This document shows, piece after piece, positions 1-13,023 of a stretch of DNA of 64,000 nt; within the stretch, counting starts at the first letter, position 1, and each line of letters opens with the position of its first letter. Source of the DNA: Scylla paramamosain (Eukaryota; Arthropoda; Malacostraca; Decapoda; Portunidae); the NCBI RefSeq assembly GCF_035594125.1, contig NC_087178.1:7786001-7850000 (forward strand), in the 5' to 3' direction. Made by a program: the position numbers and the translations under genes. A model generated the notes under the pieces. That model did not search any database and was not told where the DNA came from. It saw only the letters and a program-made list of their open reading frames with translations.

Positions 1-578
1 ACACACACACTTAAGCAAGGAAATTTTTTATATCCTTGAATAGAATATCTAATGATATGTGTTTACAAGTATTGCAAACTGCACCCTTCTTCTCCTGTCG
101 AAGCACACACCGGACTGAAGAGATTCTCTGTATCGTCCTTGGATGGAACAGTGAATGACATGAATGTTTACAAGCATAGGTGTGTTGTAACCTGCGCTTT
201 TCTTCCCTTCCTCGCCTGTCGAAATGCGCATCAAACGAAAGAGGTTTTCTGTATTAACCTTGGGTACAACACTGAATGATCCAATGTGTTATGAGCATTC
301 GAATGTTGTAAGCTGCACTTTTCTCTCCCGCTATAATCATCTTAACCACTTCGCATCGTCTAGTAATTTCTAAAGATGCTTACAACCGCGACGAAGCCCA
401 GAATAATGCGAGAGGTAATCACTGGTGACGACGCAGTGTTGCCATATCCACGTATCGACCATTAATTGAATCAGCTCGTCTTAAGTCACACGAGTATCTC
501 CAGGAAGCAAAGCAAGGACGTCCATTATGTTTTTCTTGCTGGGTGAGTAAGGAATGTTTGTATGTGCATGTATGTATG

Positions 579-580
<2 letters not shown>

Positions 581-655
<75 letters not shown>

Positions 656-812
656 ATTTTTTTTATAGTGGATCCCGCATACATACATACATACATACAT
701 ACATACATACATACATACATACACACACACATATACAGTACATCAAGGTCTTCTCTGTCTTTGTATTTTTTTTATCGATTGAAATTACCGACAACTGTGT
801 ACAATGACGAAT

Positions 813-870
<58 letters not shown>
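581..870. repeat. Compound microsatellite (CA)n / (CATA)n / (GT)n
   Basis: A (CA)n array runs 581-648, a (CATA)n array about 678-722, and a (GT)n array about 815-870. Long open frames across them are cysteine/valine, histidine/threonine or tyrosine/isoleucine repeats only and are not genes. Confidence 0.95.
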
Positions 871-872
<2 letters not shown>

Positions 873-1319
873 GGGGCGGGCTGCAGATGGCATACACATT
901 AGCGGCTACATCTCCAGGAACCACGGAAGAATTACAAGGCAAAAAGAGCAAGTCAAGTCATTCTGCTCGTTTCATGGCCAGGGAGGGAGCGAGGCGGACG
1001 GTCACGAAGGGCCCAGCAGACTTTGGGCTGAGGTCACCTTCCCCAAATCGCCTCACCTGACTATACACCTGACTACAGCGACCCTCCCTCCCACACCTGC
1101 CTACCATTATCTCCTCAAATACCTGGGCACTCCTTTTGCCTTTTCATCCTTCGCCTACCTGGTTTTCCAATATTCATGTAGATGGTTTCCTTCTAATATT
1201 TCTCTCTTTCAAAATGCATTACAAGTTTTATGTATCATTATCTGACGTCAAGAGAAGAGAAACCGATTACTAAGAGCCAGAAAAAAAATAATAAGAGCGA
1301 AGATTGAGGGGAAGGCAGA

Positions 1320-1442
1320 GTGAGATGGACGGATAGAATTGCGGTAGAACTACAAAGGATGGGAATCACAAAGGAAGATGAAAGGGACAGAAACAACTGA
1401 AGGAGACTCGTACAGTACATGATGGCGCCAATAGTTACATAG
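1320..1442 (+). pseudogene. Decayed RT-type LINE C-terminal remnant
   Basis: Reading from 1320 the translation is VRWTDRIAVELQRMGITKED, followed by a D-R-N-N-stop-R-R-L run and a terminal stop at 1440-1442. This matches the C-terminal pattern of RTE-like endonuclease/reverse transcriptase proteins (G-R-P-K..W.D.....L..MG...E-D-A.D-R..W-R). An internal TGA at 1398-1400 stands where Trp is expected, and the G-R-P-K-like part just upstream is in another frame. I see no further RT homology to the left. Family level only; clade assignment is an inference. Confidence 0.55.
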
Positions 1443-1849
1443 AGCGTAAGAAATAAGGGAAGTTGCAAGAAGTCGTCAGGCCTTCATGTGGTGTCCATTC
1501 TTGAAGCATACCTCCGCATTTCCACCTATGAAAATTAAATAAACAAGCAAAAAAATAACGAAACAACAAATAAATCCCCTATATAATGAAACAGAACAAA
1601 TAAATCCCTTACACAATTCACATGCCCCATGAAACGTTCGTCTTACCCTGGGTGTTCTGGTAACGTCATCACTGAAGCAGTGTTCCAGTGATGACGGTAA
1701 AATTTGTGCCAGCCAATCATTGATTAGGATTTAATGTTTTGTCTGCAGTCCTGTGTGACTGACAATATATATTTTTTTATCTGTTTTATTTCATAATTAC
1801 TATTTGTTCTTATATAGTTACACACTACTTATGGTTAATAAACCATTTA

Positions 1850-1851
<2 letters not shown>

Positions 1852-1902
<51 letters not shown>
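1852..1902. repeat. (GT)n microsatellite
   Basis: Uninterrupted GT dinucleotide array. The surrounding 1,443-2,640 sequence is AT-rich and shows no coding or mobile-element signal that I can recognise. Confidence 0.95.
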
Positions 1903-1905
<3 letters not shown>

Positions 1906-2639
1906 TATGGCGTTATCACTTCAGCACTTTCTTCACTGATAATGTAATAGTTCCTACCTTGTTCATTTATCTATGGAGTAGTATTTTTTTCTTTTCTTTT
2001 TTTCATTAATTTATTCCTAGGGTATCTATTGCTACTCTTCCCAAGCTGTATGCCGCACAACTAGACCTAACTCAGCTAAATCTGTGTTGGTGACGCCACG
2101 AGAGAAGCACTGTTCTCTCACTGACGTCACGGATCTACGTTGGCTTTTTCTTATTGGTGGATCTGGTGGACTCAACTTTTTAGTATTGGTGTCTTAGAAA
2201 TTCGCAGTCTTTACTATTATTATTGGTAGTTTTTTTTTATTCATTCTGATGAAAGAAACTCATTCTCCATATCAGCATATTTTCTATTAATGAACTTTGT
2301 GTTTATTAAGTCCTAATGTATTGAGGGGAGGCTTCTGTACACGGGAACCCACGGTGCATGGAGTTTTAGGACTTTATATTTCATATGAAGCAAGAAGATG
2401 CATTTGACTGAATAAGAAAATAATTTTGTAATGATATTTTACTCGTGCCCTCCAAATAGTAAAATTGGAATTCCTGACTTAGTGTACAAGACGATACGCA
2501 TGCGCGGCAATACCAATGCTGCGTGCACGCAACACTGGTATTAACACGCATGCGCATTTAAACTGATTTATTTATTCATAAGAAGTGGAGCCTTTAGTGA
2601 TATGTAGAGGCCAGCAGGCAAATATTTCACTCCCACCCA

Positions 2640-2646
2640 CCCACCC

Positions 2647-2677
<31 letters not shown>

Positions 2678-2683
2678 ATGATA

Positions 2684-2737
<54 letters not shown>
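2640..2737. repeat. (CA)n then (AAT)n compound microsatellite
   Basis: Short CCCA and CA runs (2,633-2,679) are followed by a pure AAT array (about 2,684-2,737). The overlapping poly-Asn and poly-Leu frames are artefacts. Confidence 0.9.
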
Positions 2738-2948
2738 CTTGCTATTGCTGTGCCGATTCCTAACAACTGGATAGCGGCCTCCCTCCGTCGTTTTCTTCTC
2801 ACGTCAGTTCGTCAAGGGTGCGCTAAGGTTAAGTAAAAAAAAAAAAAAAAGGCAGAAAATAAAATACAAGAGAACCTCCTTCAAGGTTATTCGTCTTTTT
2901 TTTTTTTTGTGGGCTGTTTCTTTTTTTCTTTCTTTTTTTTCGGATACA

Positions 2949-3052
2949 ATGGTGACGACGACGAGAACGACGATAACAGGAACAGCCGCAGCAGCAGCAA
3001 CAGAAACAGTAACGACAACAACAACAATAACAACAACAACACCACCACCACC

Positions 3053-3101
<49 letters not shown>

Positions 3102-3104
3102 GCA

Positions 3105-3138
<34 letters not shown>

Positions 3139-3152
3139 TCAATATGACCAAT

Positions 3153-3186
<34 letters not shown>

Positions 3187-3190
3187 CTTA
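2949..3190. repeat. Compound NNN-triplet array (ACG/ACA/ACC/ACT)
   Basis: About 240 bp made almost only of triplets of the form AC+N or CA+N: GAC, CAG, ACA, ACC, then ACA, then ACT, then ACA. All blocks keep one triplet register, so one frame reads as nearly pure Thr on the plus strand. No start context, flanking coding sequence or splice signals support a protein. Confidence 0.9.
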
Positions 3191-3657
3191 CATGTTTACT
3201 TCTGACACATAGGTTACCACTCAGGAGTACATAAACATAATCCTGATCAAGACGCAAAACAAATAGACAACAAATTAATAGATTAATAGAAAAACTGATT
3301 AATAGCAAACCGAAAGAGAACAAAAGCACAAACAAAAACATAAGATACATTTCTTTTAATCTTTCCAATGTCATAGTTTCTCTTTTTTTTTACGCTTTCT
3401 TACCGAGTTCTCAGAAAAAAAAAAGATGAAGGAAAAAAGGCAATAATTTTCGCTATAAACGTAAAATCTACAATAGGGGATGCAAAAAAAAAAATAAAAT
3501 AAAAAAATAAAAATAAAGTAAAAAGAATAATAATAAAAAGTTCCCCGTCTGTCTCTCACGTACAAAATTTATTGCCGTCTGTTTCTGTCTCTTCTTGTCA
3601 AGTGGAAGGGGAAAAAAGGAACAACAAAAAGTTCCAGTATTTTCTTCCTGCTGGTGA

Positions 3658-3867
3658 ATTTGTTGTTGTTGTTGTTGTCGTCGTTGTTCTCTTGTTGTTG
3701 TTGTCGTTGTTTTGTTGTTGTTGGGGAGGAGGAGGAGGAGGAGGAGGAGAATACGAATGAGTAGAAGTTTAACAGTGTTGAAAGAACGGAACATGGCGAG
3801 TTGAGGTGAAGTAGAGGACGAGGAGGAGGAGGAGGAGGAGGAGGAGGAGGAGGAGGAGGAGGAGGAG
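3658..3867. repeat. (GTT)n and (GGA)n triplet arrays
   Basis: GTT/GTC triplets at 3,658-3,722 pass into GGA triplets (3,723-3,750), and a second pure GGA array occupies about 3,820-3,867. The encoded poly-Val and poly-Glu frames are not supported as genes. Confidence 0.9.
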
Positions 3868-3976
3868 AAGGAGATGGAGGAGGAGGTGGTGGAGGAGAAG
3901 AGGGAGGAGGTGGGGGGATGGATACCTGGAACTGACACCCCCAATCAGCTCTCTCTTTCTACACTTTCTCCTTCAT

Positions 3977-3979
<3 letters not shown>

Positions 3980-4062
<83 letters not shown>

Positions 4063-4080
4063 TTGATGATACGACTGGGG

Positions 4081-4147
<67 letters not shown>
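3980..4147. repeat. Inverted microsatellite pair (CT)n / (GA)n
   Basis: An 80-bp CT array (3,980-4,059) is separated by about 21 bp from a 67-bp GA array (4,081-4,147). The two are reverse complements, so the single strand can fold into a long hairpin with a short loop. Confidence 0.95.
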
Positions 4148-4150
<3 letters not shown>

Positions 4151-4646
4151 TCCCTCTAATCTATGTAGCTTACTTCTCTTTCACTTCCTCCTCCTCCTCC
4201 TTCTTACATCCTATCCTACTCTTCTTCCTTCTCCCTCATCCTTCTTCGTATATGCTATCTTACTCCTCTTACAGTCGAGAGTGCAGTCGCCACAAACTAA
4301 CCCGTAAGATACCTAATATCAATGGACATCCCGTTGTTTGTTCATTCTTTGTGTTCCCCTGTGCTTCTGCTTCAACTTTTCCTTTTCTTGGCAAACATTT
4401 AAGACAAGAAGTATGAAGTGGCCGGTGAATCACTTTCCCCTCGCCAGCTCCTACTACAGCAGCAGCAGAGAGAAAGTAAAAGGGTTCCTTTCATAAATGC
4501 CCTTTTTAATTTGCCGTCCTACTCTCGCCTCTCCCTTCCTGTGTTTGTTTACTTCCTCGGTGGTGGTAGTGGTGATGGTGGTGGTAATATCCTTGTTTGT
4601 TCAATGACTTTTCATCATCACTACTTAGGAGTGTTTACATGGACCC

Positions 4647-4992
<346 letters not shown>

Positions 4993-5712
4993 CCAGAATA
5001 ACCACAAAACAAAGACACGCCGCCATAAACACACGTTGTTAGTAGATTTACTACAAGGCGGAAATGTTCAAAATCCTTCAACGTGATCCGAGTTGCCGTG
5101 AACGTGACCGAGAAGAAACTGCACGAAAAACGTTAATAATACAGGAAATGAGTGGATAGTAAATGCAGGCAGTGTGAGTGTAAATTTGTAGGTAAATAAG
5201 AGGTAAGTAGGTTTAAACGTTTACCTTCTTATGCAATACTAAGCTTTTCAGAGAGGCAGGAAGTAAGGTAGAGAGAATAAGTTTGTATGCACAGGTAAGG
5301 AAGATATGAAGACAGTACGTCATTTACATAACCTGGGAAAACAATAGGATAGGTAATTAATGGGAAAGGAAAGTAGAGTAGGAAGAAAGGGATGGAAAGG
5401 GAGTGGGGCATGGAAAAGTTTAGAAGATATGGAGATAAGATTACGTAAACAACTTTCCTCTTGACCCATATAAAATTCTTCATAACTTGCAAGGAAAATC
5501 CGAGTACGTCTTCAAAGAAACATTTTTCATAGCACGTTAACTTTTCCCCCCAGGCAAACATTTTCATTAAGAATAAAAAAAATCTTCGTGTAAACAACCT
5601 AACTATTAGCGAACAAACTATTAACGCAAACACGAGATTAATGATAAACAACCTTTCATTGACTCATACAACATTAATCACAGAATACAAAGAACGCAAA
5701 CATCTTTTCTCT

Positions 5713-6009
5713 TGAGGCAAACAATGACATTTTACTGAAAAAATAGCTTCTCTCACCATAAGCAATATTTTCTATTAACGTAACAAACTCTCCCCTCCCC
5801 CTTGTCTTGCCGCAAACAATGAACTCTCTACTTTTTCCTTTCGCCTGCTGCTGTGAGGCAAACAACGACATTTGCCAACGAAAATATAGAAAAGAAAAAA
5901 TATTATCTTTGCATAAACAACATTTTCTCTTAACATAACAGGCTCTTTTTTTTTTCCTTGTCTTGACGCAAACAATAATCTCGCTACCTTTCCCTTTCGC
6001 TTGTTGCTA
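5713..6009. repeat. Imperfect tandem duplication, period 141 bp
   Basis: Copy 1 starts at 5,713 and copy 2 at 5,854, both with TGAGGCAAACAA and both ending in a pyrimidine-rich block before another TGAGG at 6,010. Shared landmarks are a GCAAACAA motif about 100 bp into each copy and a CCTTTCGC block near the end. The copies differ by many substitutions and small indels. Weaker AAACAA-containing echoes extend left to about 5,500. Confidence 0.75.
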
Positions 6010-6299
6010 TGAGGTGTGGAAGACGGAAAGCGGTTTTAGGAATACCCTATAATCCTGCACGTCATCGCTGTTTATAGCGCAACTTCGAGCCTGCGGTAGT
6101 ACAGGTCCTGCTAATCGTGACCAGACTATTAAAGACGCGTTCCCTGTGTAGACGGATTGTTTTCTTTGATTATCATTATGTAAGATGAGGAGATGAGATG
6201 TTCAGTATTTCTAAGTCCAAGTATGGTAGGTGTGTTTTCTTTGATGTTTTGAAATGTTCAGGAATATATTTTTTCTCTCTCGTTTTTTACTACTTGACA

Positions 6300-6690
6300 T
6301 ACTAATAATGATAATATGCCAATAAACTTCGAATAGATTCTATGTTAATCGGATCGAAACTTATGATAATCTTATACAAATGATCATTTTTTATACCTAT
6401 ACACTTACCTAAACTTATGATAACCCTACCTATACCCATAATCCTAGACTTATTGCTACGATAATCGGATCTAACCATATGATAATCCTTTACATGCGCT
6501 AATCCTTTAGTAACAACAATCCCTTATACCTAAACCTGTTATAAACCTACGCACGTTTATGATCCTATACTTATATTTCCTTAACTACTTATACATGTGA
6601 TAATACTTTACCTATGACAGTTCCTTATACTACCTATGATAACCCTACGTATGTTTATGATCCTATATCAACACTCCCTACGATAACAGA
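6300..6690. repeat. Degenerate AT-rich short repeats
   Basis: Variants of TATGATAAYCCTA and CCTATAC recur more than ten times over about 390 bp with irregular spacing. No coding potential is seen. Probably a decayed minisatellite. Confidence 0.5.
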
Positions 6691-6940
6691 GCCTTCTTCC
6701 TCTCCTCCCCTTAACACTGAGAGCCTAATACAACTGACATACATTGCAATACGAGTGTGAGTAACGTTAAAGCTACAAACATTAACTCTGCACTTTCTAA
6801 TTCCTTGGAAAAATAATAAGCGGCATTTACCTTCAGCTAACTAACCTTTTTTGGGCTCATGGTCAGCCTCAGCATTCGTAACAAGAGGGAATGAGACGGA
6901 AAAAAAATAAATAAATAAAAACGTGACTGTGGGATGCATA

Positions 6941-7256
6941 TGGTAGTGGTGGTGGTAGTAGTGGTGGTGTCTGGTCCAGCTTACCTTGGCCTCACCACCA
7001 GCCACCCTCACTCTAGTAGTGATGGTTGTCGTAGCGGTCGTGGTGGTGATGCTGGTGGTGGTCATATGAGAGGAAAAGATACGAGGGGAACTCTTGGTCT
7101 GTAACAAGAGTATGCGGTGAACTATGCTACTACTACTACTACTACTACTATATTACTACTGTTCTATTGCTGTTATTAGACGGTGATACTAGTGGTGGTT
7201 GTATGGGAGGAAAAGATATCAGGTGATGCGTGGTCTGTAACGCGAGTATGTGGTGA

Positions 7257-7293
<37 letters not shown>

Positions 7294-7330
7294 TTACTGG
7301 ATGGTGGTGGTGGTGGTGGTGGTGGTGGTT
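6941..7330. repeat. Tandem duplication (period 137 bp) with GGT and CTA triplet arrays
   Basis: The string GAGGAAAAGAT occurs at 7,070 and again at 7,207, in each case followed by GGTCTGTAAC, GAGTATG and GGTGAACTA and then a CTA triplet array. GGT triplets precede each copy. The duplication therefore took the microsatellite with it, and the second CTA array is longer. Confidence 0.75.
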
Positions 7331-7795
7331 ATGTGCGACTGAAGACTGGAGGACACACTAGCATTCTGTTTCACAAAACTTTCCTATTTGGCATTTAGTC
7401 CTTTTTCACTTATTTTCTGATGTAACATTCTGCGGCACCGAGGTTGTTGAAATTCACTGACCACTGCATTTGAAAAGTTACACAGAAAATGTACAAGATG
7501 GTAAATTCTCAGAAGCTGCGCAAAAGTTAACCAATTCAGATAATACTTGTCCGAGTATGCATGACTGGTTCCCTAATAAGGCGCACTGAGGAAAATCACG
7601 CTAAACACACATGAATCACCACATTTCTTTCTCTGGACATCAATAAACCACGTCCTAAAACGAAGCCCACGTCCCCATTTAATATAACATTCTCCCTATT
7701 CCGCAAAACTCTTTTTTTCTTCCTTTTCTTTTTTTTTTTATCCTCCGCTTTGCCAGTTTTCATTATCGTTCGCTAAATACAAATGAAACACCACA

Positions 7796-7799
<4 letters not shown>

Positions 7800-7849
<50 letters not shown>
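7800..7849. repeat. (CT)n microsatellite
   Basis: Pure CT array of about 50 bp. Sequence on both sides (7,331-8,370) shows no recognisable gene. Confidence 0.95.
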
Positions 7850-7851
<2 letters not shown>

Positions 7852-8373
7852 ATAACATAAGCCACTTCCTAATCCAAAATTCCCGTCCCCTCCCCAATTT
7901 GTTTTAACACTCTGTAACAGTTAACTCTTTTTTTAACCTTTTACCAGGCTAATCCTCATTATCGTTTGCCCTTTCGACTTAGCATAACTCCATATGACCT
8001 CCTGACGGTTTAACTAACCAAACACACTTGAGGAAAACAACCAGTTAGCAGGAGGCGAGGCCGCGACTACAGAGCGACAACAACCTGATCCTGCTACTTG
8101 CCCCGAACAGACCATGACTAGACAAACACTCAACCAGTCAACCTGACACAGGGGTGATAACACACTGTCCTTTATGGTGAGCCTCTTGTTTGCAGCGTGG
8201 ATCAGGAAGAGGGAGAGAGGGAAGGGAAAAGACAGAGCCATACCGTTGCCACACAGGCACACATACCCTTGAGAAATACTGGATTCCGCGTAAAACAAAC
8301 AAATAAAGAACTTAGAGAGTAATCAAACGAAAATTAATTGTTCGCAAAATAATAGACGACCAAATTCAAATGG

Positions 8374-8481
<108 letters not shown>

Positions 8482-8639
8482 CAATAAATTTTACAGATAC
8501 AAAGATTTTTAAGAGAACAATTTTTTTTTTTTCTTCTTTTTAATAACCTCTTAATAATATAAACTTCGTGGCAATATGCTTTCATGAGTAATAAGTGAAA
8601 AACTATTCACTTTTTGAGGTGAGTAGGACCAACAGGTCT

Positions 8640-8971
8640 GCTCCTCTGTGATAAAGAGAGACTCGCGCATTTTGTTGTTGGCTCAGTCCTGTGCGCGTGT
8701 CAAGCGTGTCGTCACCAAACAGGACTCCAAGGTTTGTGTGTAGACAAGGAATCTAAACACATCACTTGGCGAACACGTCTTTCCGCAAAACTTCCCTTAA
8801 GCGATTCTCTCCCTCACTCACTCTCTCCCTCACTCCTCCCCTGTGGTCTTGCAAAATTGAAAACATCACCTCAAAACATTATAAAACAGTCTTGTAATGT
8901 CTGCACTTAATTTTTTTCCTTATGTTTTACATCAATCAAATTTCGTTCATTCTGTCTTTACAACAATCCTG

Positions 8972-9055
<84 letters not shown>

Positions 9056-9235
9056 GATTGTCTGTGGCGGCCAGTTAGTCGGTAGCGAGAGAAAGTTGGT
9101 TAAGTTAGTGTTTCTCTACGGGAGCGTTGACTTGACAGCCTCTGCCTCCCGCGCACCTCGTGTTTGTAAGACTTTCCCTGGCTCTGCGTTACACCAGCTG
9201 CGGGGCGTCGCGGCGCAGGCTAAGTAGGATAACAA
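8640..9235. other. CpG-richer segment with (CT)n array, no gene recognised
   Basis: The segment is richer in G, C and CpG than its AT-rich surroundings (for example 8,665-8,720 and 9,120-9,225) and has a (TC)n array at 8,974-9,052. It could include a promoter or non-coding exon, but I find no coding exon with recognisable homology. Confidence 0.3.
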
Positions 9236-9825
9236 CGAAAATTCACTTTTTTTTTTTTTTCTTTAATCAAGACGTGTTTCTTTCACCTGAAGAAATGTGA
9301 AAAAGTCTCTTCAGTCACGTAGCCATTGCATCATATTTATTGCCACCTCTCACAAGGCCTTGGATTCCACCTCTTTACTTTTATGAAAGGGAGGGTTAAT
9401 GATTTCCACCAACACAACCTCGGGACAAAAGTTTACACCACGGAAGTCTTGTGCTGCTCATTTGTTTTCCTGTTTCCGGCACCACCTCTGGCCCCACGGC
9501 ACAGGAATGATACGGTAACGGTAAAGGGAAGCCAGTCATCATCGCCGGGAGGTTCGGATTGTATAGTAAATCTCATCTATGCAGAGACGCATGGATTTTA
9601 TGTTTAGCAGAAAATGATCGTAAATTCAGTGCAGTGTTTATACGTGTGAGGGAACACAAACATGCTACATCTCTGGCCGCTGCAACTTGCTTCATCACTA
9701 TTCAAGGTCGCGAGGATTTCGTTCTAGAGGCTAATTGCCGCTATAGCCTTGGTAGCGGAACGCGCATTTGCTACTTCCCCCTGATGCGTTGCTCCGCGTC
9801 ACTATTCAGCGTCCAAAACATTCAT

Positions 9826-9925
<100 letters not shown>

Positions 9926-10356
9926 TCTCTCTCCGCCCTTCTCCATTCCTCAATTCTTCCTCCTCCTATTAATACTATATATGCGCTTCATTCTGGATTA
10001 CACCTGGAAATGCCCGGAAAACCCTGGCAATTGAGGGAAATATTGACGAAAAGACAGGGCGGGACACGGGCGGGAGAATGGAAGGACTCTGGGTCTTGAT
10101 GACGTCATGTTTTCATGGTGGGTGCTCTGAAAGGGGCTGCACCGTATTTAAGCCTTATATGAGGCATTTTTGGGAGATTATTTATCTATTTGTGATTAAT
10201 TCTGTTTTTCCTTCATGTTTGAGTCTGGAAATACCCAGAAGTTTAGCTAAATACTGATTTACAGACAGGGAGGGTAGCAGATAAATTGCCCATCTCGGCC
10301 CCTATATTTACGTATCGCAATTCATTTTGAAAATCACGAGAAGAAAGAAGACGCCA

Positions 10357-10930
10357 AGACTGGAATGCACTACATTATCTGACTTGCCATAAACTTTAAT
10401 TAATACCGTTAATACCGAAACATTTCAAATCTGACTAATACTGAATAAAAATCCGAAAAACAATCTGTAACTTTTACAAACGGCACCAAAAAAAAAGAAA
10501 AAAAATAATTATTTCGAGAAAGAAGACACAGTCAGACTAGATTCTATTACATATTCTGAATAAAAAAAAAATTACTTTCCAGATAAATAAAGAAAACACA
10601 AATCTCTCGTCATATAAAGAAAATATTTTCTTTCAAATCCAACAACGGAATTATGTTAAATTTGAAAATATGTACTGTTAGACTAGATTTTTATTGAATG
10701 TTATTACTTGGTATACGTTTCTTATATTTTTTAAGTCTTAGATTAAATACCAAAACAACCCCAGGTATCTTAATAAGAAAAAAGTGAGAATAAATGAAAA
10801 GACGAATTAGTTGTTTTTCCGAGAAATAAAAACACAGCTAGACTAGATTCCATTACAGATTATAACTTGTTATACATTTCTAATTATGAATTAGATATCA
10901 AAACAATGCCAGCTCTATTAATAAAAAAAA
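10357..10930. repeat. Degenerate tandem repeat, about 146-177 bp unit
   Basis: AGACTAGAT occurs at 10,534, 10,680 and 10,840, and a related AGACTGGAAT occurs near 10,357. Each is followed by a TTATTAC or CATTAC string and, in the later copies, TATACRTTTC and ATATCAAAACAA-like strings. The spacing is roughly 146 to 177 bp and the copies are strongly diverged. Confidence 0.55.
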
Positions 10931-11024
10931 AAATGATGTGACGCCGAAACATTTTTTTTTTATCCTCTCCTCCGCTCCTACTCCTCCTCTTCCCTCCCCC
11001 TCATACTCTTCCTCTCTCCTCCAC

Positions 11025-11288
11025 CATCACCTCCTCCTCCTCCTCCTCCTCCTCCTCCTCCTCCTCCTCCTCCTACACATCACAGAGTCTAGAAACCTGA
11101 AAACACCTGGAAAACCCAGAACATTACCGTAAATATTGACGGAGGTAGATGGGAAATTGCTACATTAACCGCGGCGAGGCGGGGTGGGACTCGGAGGGGC
11201 GGGGCTGGGTGGGGTGTGGTGCCAAGAATACCGTGGTATGGTGTTGTGGTACAGTGGTAACACTGCACTCCCAACCCGTCTCACTGCC

Positions 11289-11329
<41 letters not shown>

Positions 11330-11580
11330 GCCGTATAATTGGTGTTTATCCCTTTGCCTGCCACTTGGTACACCTTTCAGTAATTACCAATCACTCTTGG
11401 TCATCTTTACTTGTTCTACAGTCACATCCAATCTCTGAACGGGGAAGAAATAGTAAAATTTATTTTTTCATTGCTAACTTTCTAGCAGATGCTTATAAAG
11501 ACTTCACGAATTCCTTCTAGTGCTGCTAATTGTTTCGTGTCGCAGTAAAAGGCTTAAATCAGTTGTTGTATTGGTCAGGT

Positions 11581-11629
<49 letters not shown>
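11025..11629. repeat. (CCT)n and two (GT)n microsatellites
   Basis: CCT triplets at 11,025-11,074, GT at 11,292-11,326 and GT at 11,584-11,629. No coding sequence is recognised between them. Confidence 0.9.
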
Positions 11630-11632
<3 letters not shown>

Positions 11633-12141
11633 ATAATATCTATCTACTCAGAATTTTGGACCGGCGTGATGCTCCACTCTAAGACTACACTAGACGGAGG
11701 TATAATTGTGAAGGAAACTACTAGTTAATCTGATATCATATAAAACTTAAGACAATGGTCGACTCCTACAGAGGAAAGAGAAAAGAAAAGGAAGAGACAT
11801 GGGAATGTGGACCGGGTGCGGCAGTGAGGCATACAGTGCTACTAATGATGCAACACTGTAACGGAACGCCTTGCAGTATTAGCTACGATTAAAAAAAAAA
11901 TAATAAAAAAAATAGGCAAGGGAGAGAGCCTTGCCTCCCAGTGAGGTCTAAAGCACTGTTCAGGGGGTGCTGTGAACTTATCATTAAACCCAGCTGTGAC
12001 CTCACTGAACGTTTCCCTTTGTGTCTCACAACACAAGGGGGCAGTCACAGCCTGCCCTCTAAAGACAACTCTCTTCCTCCACACAAAACTACAAGCACCT
12101 AATAACACCAACACCCTTCACTCAAAAAATTTAAAATCATC

Positions 12142-13023
12142 ATGGCGACTCCTACACCAGCCTCGGAGTCCCCATCTGGGGAGGGGACCATAAATGTCTC
12201 CAGGTCGGACTGCCTTTCTGTCGACGACCCTAAGTGTCTTGACACCCCCCTCAACTTTTTCTTCATTAACTTCTGCAATATTCACAGTCTAAGATCTAAT
12301 TTTCAATCTGTAGAACACCACCTCTCCTCTTCTAAACCTCATTTTCTTTTCCTCACTGAAACTCAGGTGTCTAAGGCAACTGACAGTAGCCCCTTTTCTG
12401 TGCCCTCCTACTTTCTCTATCCTCATTTTCGATCCAAAGCTGGATGCTGCGTTTATGTGCGCAATGACTTAACCTGCTCTCGTGCCCACGCTCTTGAATC
12501 TTCCGAGTTTTCCACCATCTGGCTACGACTACAGAGTCACTCTCATACTAAATTTATCTGTGCTGTATACCTCTCTCCTAACTCCTCTGACTATAAGAAA
12601 TTCTTTGACTACTTAACTTCCAAAGTGGAGCACATTCTGACCCTCTTCCCTTTTGCAGAGATCTCCATTCTTGGAGATTTCAATGTTCACCACCAGCTTT
12701 GGCTTTCCTCTCCCTTCACTGACCATCCTGGTGAACTAGCATACAACTTTGCTATCCTCCATGACCTAGAGCAATTGGTGCAACACCCTACTCGCATTCC
12801 TGACCGTCTTGGAGATACGCCCAACATTCTTGACCTTTTCCTGACCTCTAATCCTTCTGCTTATGCTGTCACCCTTTCTTCTCCGTTGGGCTCCTCCGAT
12901 CACAATCTCATATCTTTATCTTGTCCTATCACTCCAATGCCTCCTCAGGATCCCCCTAAGCGAAGGTGCCTCTGGCGTTTTACCTCTGCCAGTTGGGGGG
13001 GACCTGAGGAGGTATTTTGCTGA
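12142..13023 (+). pseudogene. LINE copy 1: endonuclease half, frameshifted
   Basis: From the ATG at 12,142 the frame stays open for 293 codons. After a polar N-terminus of about 40 residues comes an APE-family endonuclease domain: [10 protein letters not shown] near residue 45, [18 protein letters not shown] and a C-terminal GSSDHNLIS, which correspond to the conserved N, E, GDFN and SDH metal/catalytic motifs. The frame breaks at a run of seven G (12,995-13,001). Copy 2 implies six, so one inserted G causes the shift. Function in an intact element is target-DNA nicking. Confidence 0.85.

Noticed and set aside
554..1245. Long open frames rich in Cys/Val or His/Thr
   Set aside because: They are translations of (CA)n and (GT)n arrays with no codon structure or homology outside the repeat.
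2829..3374. 181-codon Cys-rich and 98-101 codon Thr/Asn-rich frames
   Set aside because: Produced by the triplet array; all frames are open because the repeat has no stop, and flanks show no gene.
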